This document shows positions 5,773-7,403 of a stretch of DNA of 7,403 nucleotides, piece by piece; position 1 is the first letter of the stretch, and the number at the start of each line of letters is the position of its first letter. The notes beneath the pieces were generated by a model. It worked only from the letters and a program-made list of their open reading frames with translations. It made no database searches and was not told where the DNA came from. The translations under genes were made by a program, and so were the position numbers. This DNA is from Candidatus Latescibacterota bacterium (GTDB taxonomy: Bacteria > Latescibacterota > UBA2968 > UBA8231), in the NCBI GenBank assembly GCA_022826515.1, contig JAJDUT010000098.1, positions 1 through 7,403 on the forward strand. Direction: 5' to 3'.

Positions 5773-7403
5773 ACTTGCGCCTCATTCTCTATGCTCTGCT
5801 ACTCAGCGCCCCGGTCTGGTCCGAGGGCTATCGCCTTGAGCCGAACCAGTTGATCGTCAGCGAGAGCGACTGGCCGGGGTGGAATTTCCCTGCCGGCAGT
5901 GTGGATTTTAGCGCCGAAGGAGTCCGGCCCCATTTTGTGCGGCGGCAGATCAATGCCGCGCTGAATGCGGGGGCCTTCAGCCGCGAAGACGTGACCGGGG
6001 GCATCCGACGAGCGGGAACCAATTTCGCCGGGGCGGCACAACTCATGGACGGGTTGGAGGAAACCTACTGGGAGCCGGCGCTGGACGCGCCGCTGCGCGA
6101 CTGGTGGGTCGAGGTGGATCTGGGTCGGGTGGTGTGGGCTGAGAAAGTGGTGGTGAAATTTGTCGCCGAAGGGGTCGGCGATCCGTTTTTGCAGTTCAAG
6201 GTGCTCACCTCCAATGGCGATGAGGCCTTTCAGGGCAGTCAGAGCCTGGACTATCGGGTGGCTGGTCGCAGCGAGGGGTTGAACAAGACGCAGCGGGTTT
6301 TCGAGTATGCGCTGCGTCCAGCCAAGTCGGCGGATCCGGGCTTGCGCGGGGATTTAGTCCAGTATGTTCAGGTTGTGGCCACGGCCAGTGATGGTCGTCG
6401 CGGGGCGGAGGTGAGTGCGTCCGGTTGGGAGGGTTTGGCAGCGGAGGATCGGGGGGATGTGTTGTATTTTCGTCGGGAGTCGACGGGGGTTGAGCGGGAG
6501 GTATCTGAGGCGGAGTATGCGGCGATTCGGGAGGCTCGTTTTAAGGGGCCGATCCGCTATTATCGTTCGGAGCGTCCTCGGTTGGCGGAAGTGGAGGTGT
6601 GGACGGTGGGGGAGAATATTAGCTTGGGCTGGAAGGAGCGCGGGGGGTCAATCGAGGGATTTGGGGAAGCGGGCGGACATTCCAATGCAGTCGATGGCGA
6701 TTATACCACTGTCTGGAGTGCAGAAGCGGGATTTTCTACCAAGGGCATAGGTAGTCGAGATGACGATTTCGCTGTATTGATCAAGAACCGGGACCGGGAC
6801 CTCTTATTGGACCTAGGCACCTGGTACTGGGTTGATCGCGCCTTTATTGTCTATGGCAGTGCCACATTCCCCAATTATGTGCTCAATCTTTCGGATGGCA
6901 GTTTAGCACCCGATGGCAGCCAGATCTTTACCTCCGTGGTTGCGCGCGGCAGAGACGATGTCACGCTGGGCCGCGAGGCTGTTGCGCCCGCGGGGTCGCT
7001 GCCGACGAATACGTTCATGCAGGCCAATATCTTCTCCCCTATCAAAGGACGCTTTTTTAGGTTCGACTATCGCGTCGTCACTACCGGGTTGATCCGTTCT
7101 GGTGTAAAGGAGTTGCTGCTCTATGGCTTTGGTTTTCTGCCGCAGGTCACGCTGCAAACGCCGGCGATTGAGTTGGGAGACGCCCCCCGCATCCTTTCCA
7201 CCATCTCCTGGGAGGCTCAAACGCCGCCCGGCACCCAGCTACAGATCCGCACCCGGACCGGAAACCGACTCACCGAAGACAAGCATTTCTTTAACAAACA
7301 GGGCGTTGAAATCCCCGAGGCCGACTATCGCAAGACGCTGTCGTTTATGCGGGGGGATTCGACAGTGGCGTTTGTGCCCGACGAGGCGGATTGGAGTCCG
7401 TGG
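5769..7403 (+). CDS. Secreted discoidin-like domain protein, N-terminal 545 residues (continues at the window's left end if circular)
   Basis: The frame is open from the ATG at 5769 to the right edge with no stop. A signal peptide is visible: MNLR, a hydrophobic core (residues 5-16) and a likely cleavage after V-W-S (16-18). A first discoidin (F5/8 type C)-like region spans about residues 75-200, with 'DGLEETYWEP' (94-103) and 'WWVEVDLG' (112-119). A second has 'AVDGDYTTVW' (307-316), then 'LLLDLGTWYWVDRAFIVYG'. These are the usual 'variable Trp ... DLG' signatures of a jelly-roll fold that often binds glycans or surfaces. From about residue 465 comes a beta-rich module with 'SWEAQTPPGTQLQIRTRTGN'. 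Closing the circle adds residues 546-846 with the FlgD-like Ig domain, a plausible complete exported protein. The gene overlaps the upstream stop by four bases and is last in the unit. Codons 219-261 have aberrant composition. No catalytic residues are recognised, and the ligand is unknown. Confidence 0.88.
   Translation, partial: MNLRLILYALLLSAPVWSEGYRLEPNQLIVSESDWPGWNFPAGSVDFSAEGVRPHFVRRQINAALNAGAFSREDVTGGIRRAGTNFAGAAQLMDGLEETYWEPALDAPLRDWWVEVDLGRVVWAEKVVVKFVAEGVGDPFLQFKVLTSNGDEAFQGSQSLDYRVAGRSEGLNKTQRVFEYALRPAKSADPGLRGDLVQYVQVVATASDGRRGAEVSASGWEGLAAEDRGDVLYFRRESTGVEREVSEAEYAAIREARFKGPIRYYRSERPRLAEVEVWTVGENISLGWKERGGSIEGFGEAGGHSNAVDGDYTTVWSAEAGFSTKGIGSRDDDFAVLIKNRDRDLLLDLGTWYWVDRAFIVYGSATFPNYVLNLSDGSLAPDGSQIFTSVVARGRDDVTLGREAVAPAGSLPTNTFMQANIFSPIKGRFFRFDYRVVTTGLIRSGVKELLLYGFGFLPQVTLQTPAIELGDAPRILSTISWEAQTPPGTQLQIRTRTGNRLTEDKHFFNKQGVEIPEADYRKTLSFMRGDSTVAFVPDEADWSPW
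7265..7403. repeat. Terminal direct repeat, right copy (139 bp)
   Basis: Exact copy of bases 1-139. The frame used here (codons starting at positions divisible by three) corresponds precisely to the frame open at the left end: base 7347 matches base 83. Joining the copies therefore preserves the open reading frame. The copy stops at the window edge, so the true extent of identity beyond 139 bp cannot be seen. Confidence 0.97.

Noticed and set aside
6430..6466. G-quadruplex-like G runs on the + strand
   Set aside because: The runs are of uneven length within coding sequence, and most are only two or three Gs. The pattern follows from G-ending codons.
6415..6750. 111-residue + strand ORF inside the secreted-protein gene
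   Set aside because: Arg/Gly/Trp-rich out-of-frame product, caused by the local G-rich composition. The main frame carries the discoidin-like motifs.

Overview
The window carries three protein-coding genes, all on the + strand and tightly packed. There is no recognisable RNA gene, CRISPR array, transposase, integrase or replication gene. The first 139 bases (1-139) are repeated exactly as the last 139 bases (7265-7403). Joining the ends gives a closed sequence of 7264 bp. On that circle the reading frame that runs off the right edge (from 5769) continues in frame into the one that enters at the left edge (to 1045), giving one 846-residue secreted protein. This head-to-tail overlap is what an assembler leaves on a circular path. 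It could mean a real circle, a tandem array in a chromosome, or a collapse of two paralogous genes that share the repeat. The sequence alone does not decide between these.

Layout on the circle: a GTG-started polytopic membrane protein of the DUF6785/DUF6784 type (1186-3180); directly abutting it, an 863-residue membrane protein fused to a spermidine-synthase-like domain with a TPR-like tail (about 3181-5772); and, overlapping that stop codon by four bases, the secreted protein with two discoidin-like regions and a C-terminal FlgD-like/CHU_C-like Ig domain (5769-7264 joined to 1-1045). The only gap is 140 bp (1046-1185), so any promoter of the three-gene unit should lie there or inside the end of the preceding gene.

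The organism is probably a GC-rich, Gram-negative, uncultured environmental bacterium. Secreted proteins ending in an 'NPFTPNGDGIND' Ig-like module, together with DUF6785/DUF6784 proteins and MFS-spermidine synthase fusions, recall genomes of Latescibacterota, Poribacteria and related FCB/PVC-type lineages. This is inference from family distribution and is not proven here.

Functionally, the set looks like an envelope unit: a probable transporter-like protein, a membrane-anchored methyltransferase-fold/aminopropyltransferase-like protein, and an exported carbohydrate- or surface-binding protein. No substrate can be assigned. The most unusual points are the head-to-tail closure of a 7.26-kb unit with no replication machinery and only 140 bp of non-coding DNA, and a 43-codon stretch in the secreted protein that is strongly G-biased and lacks C-ending codons.
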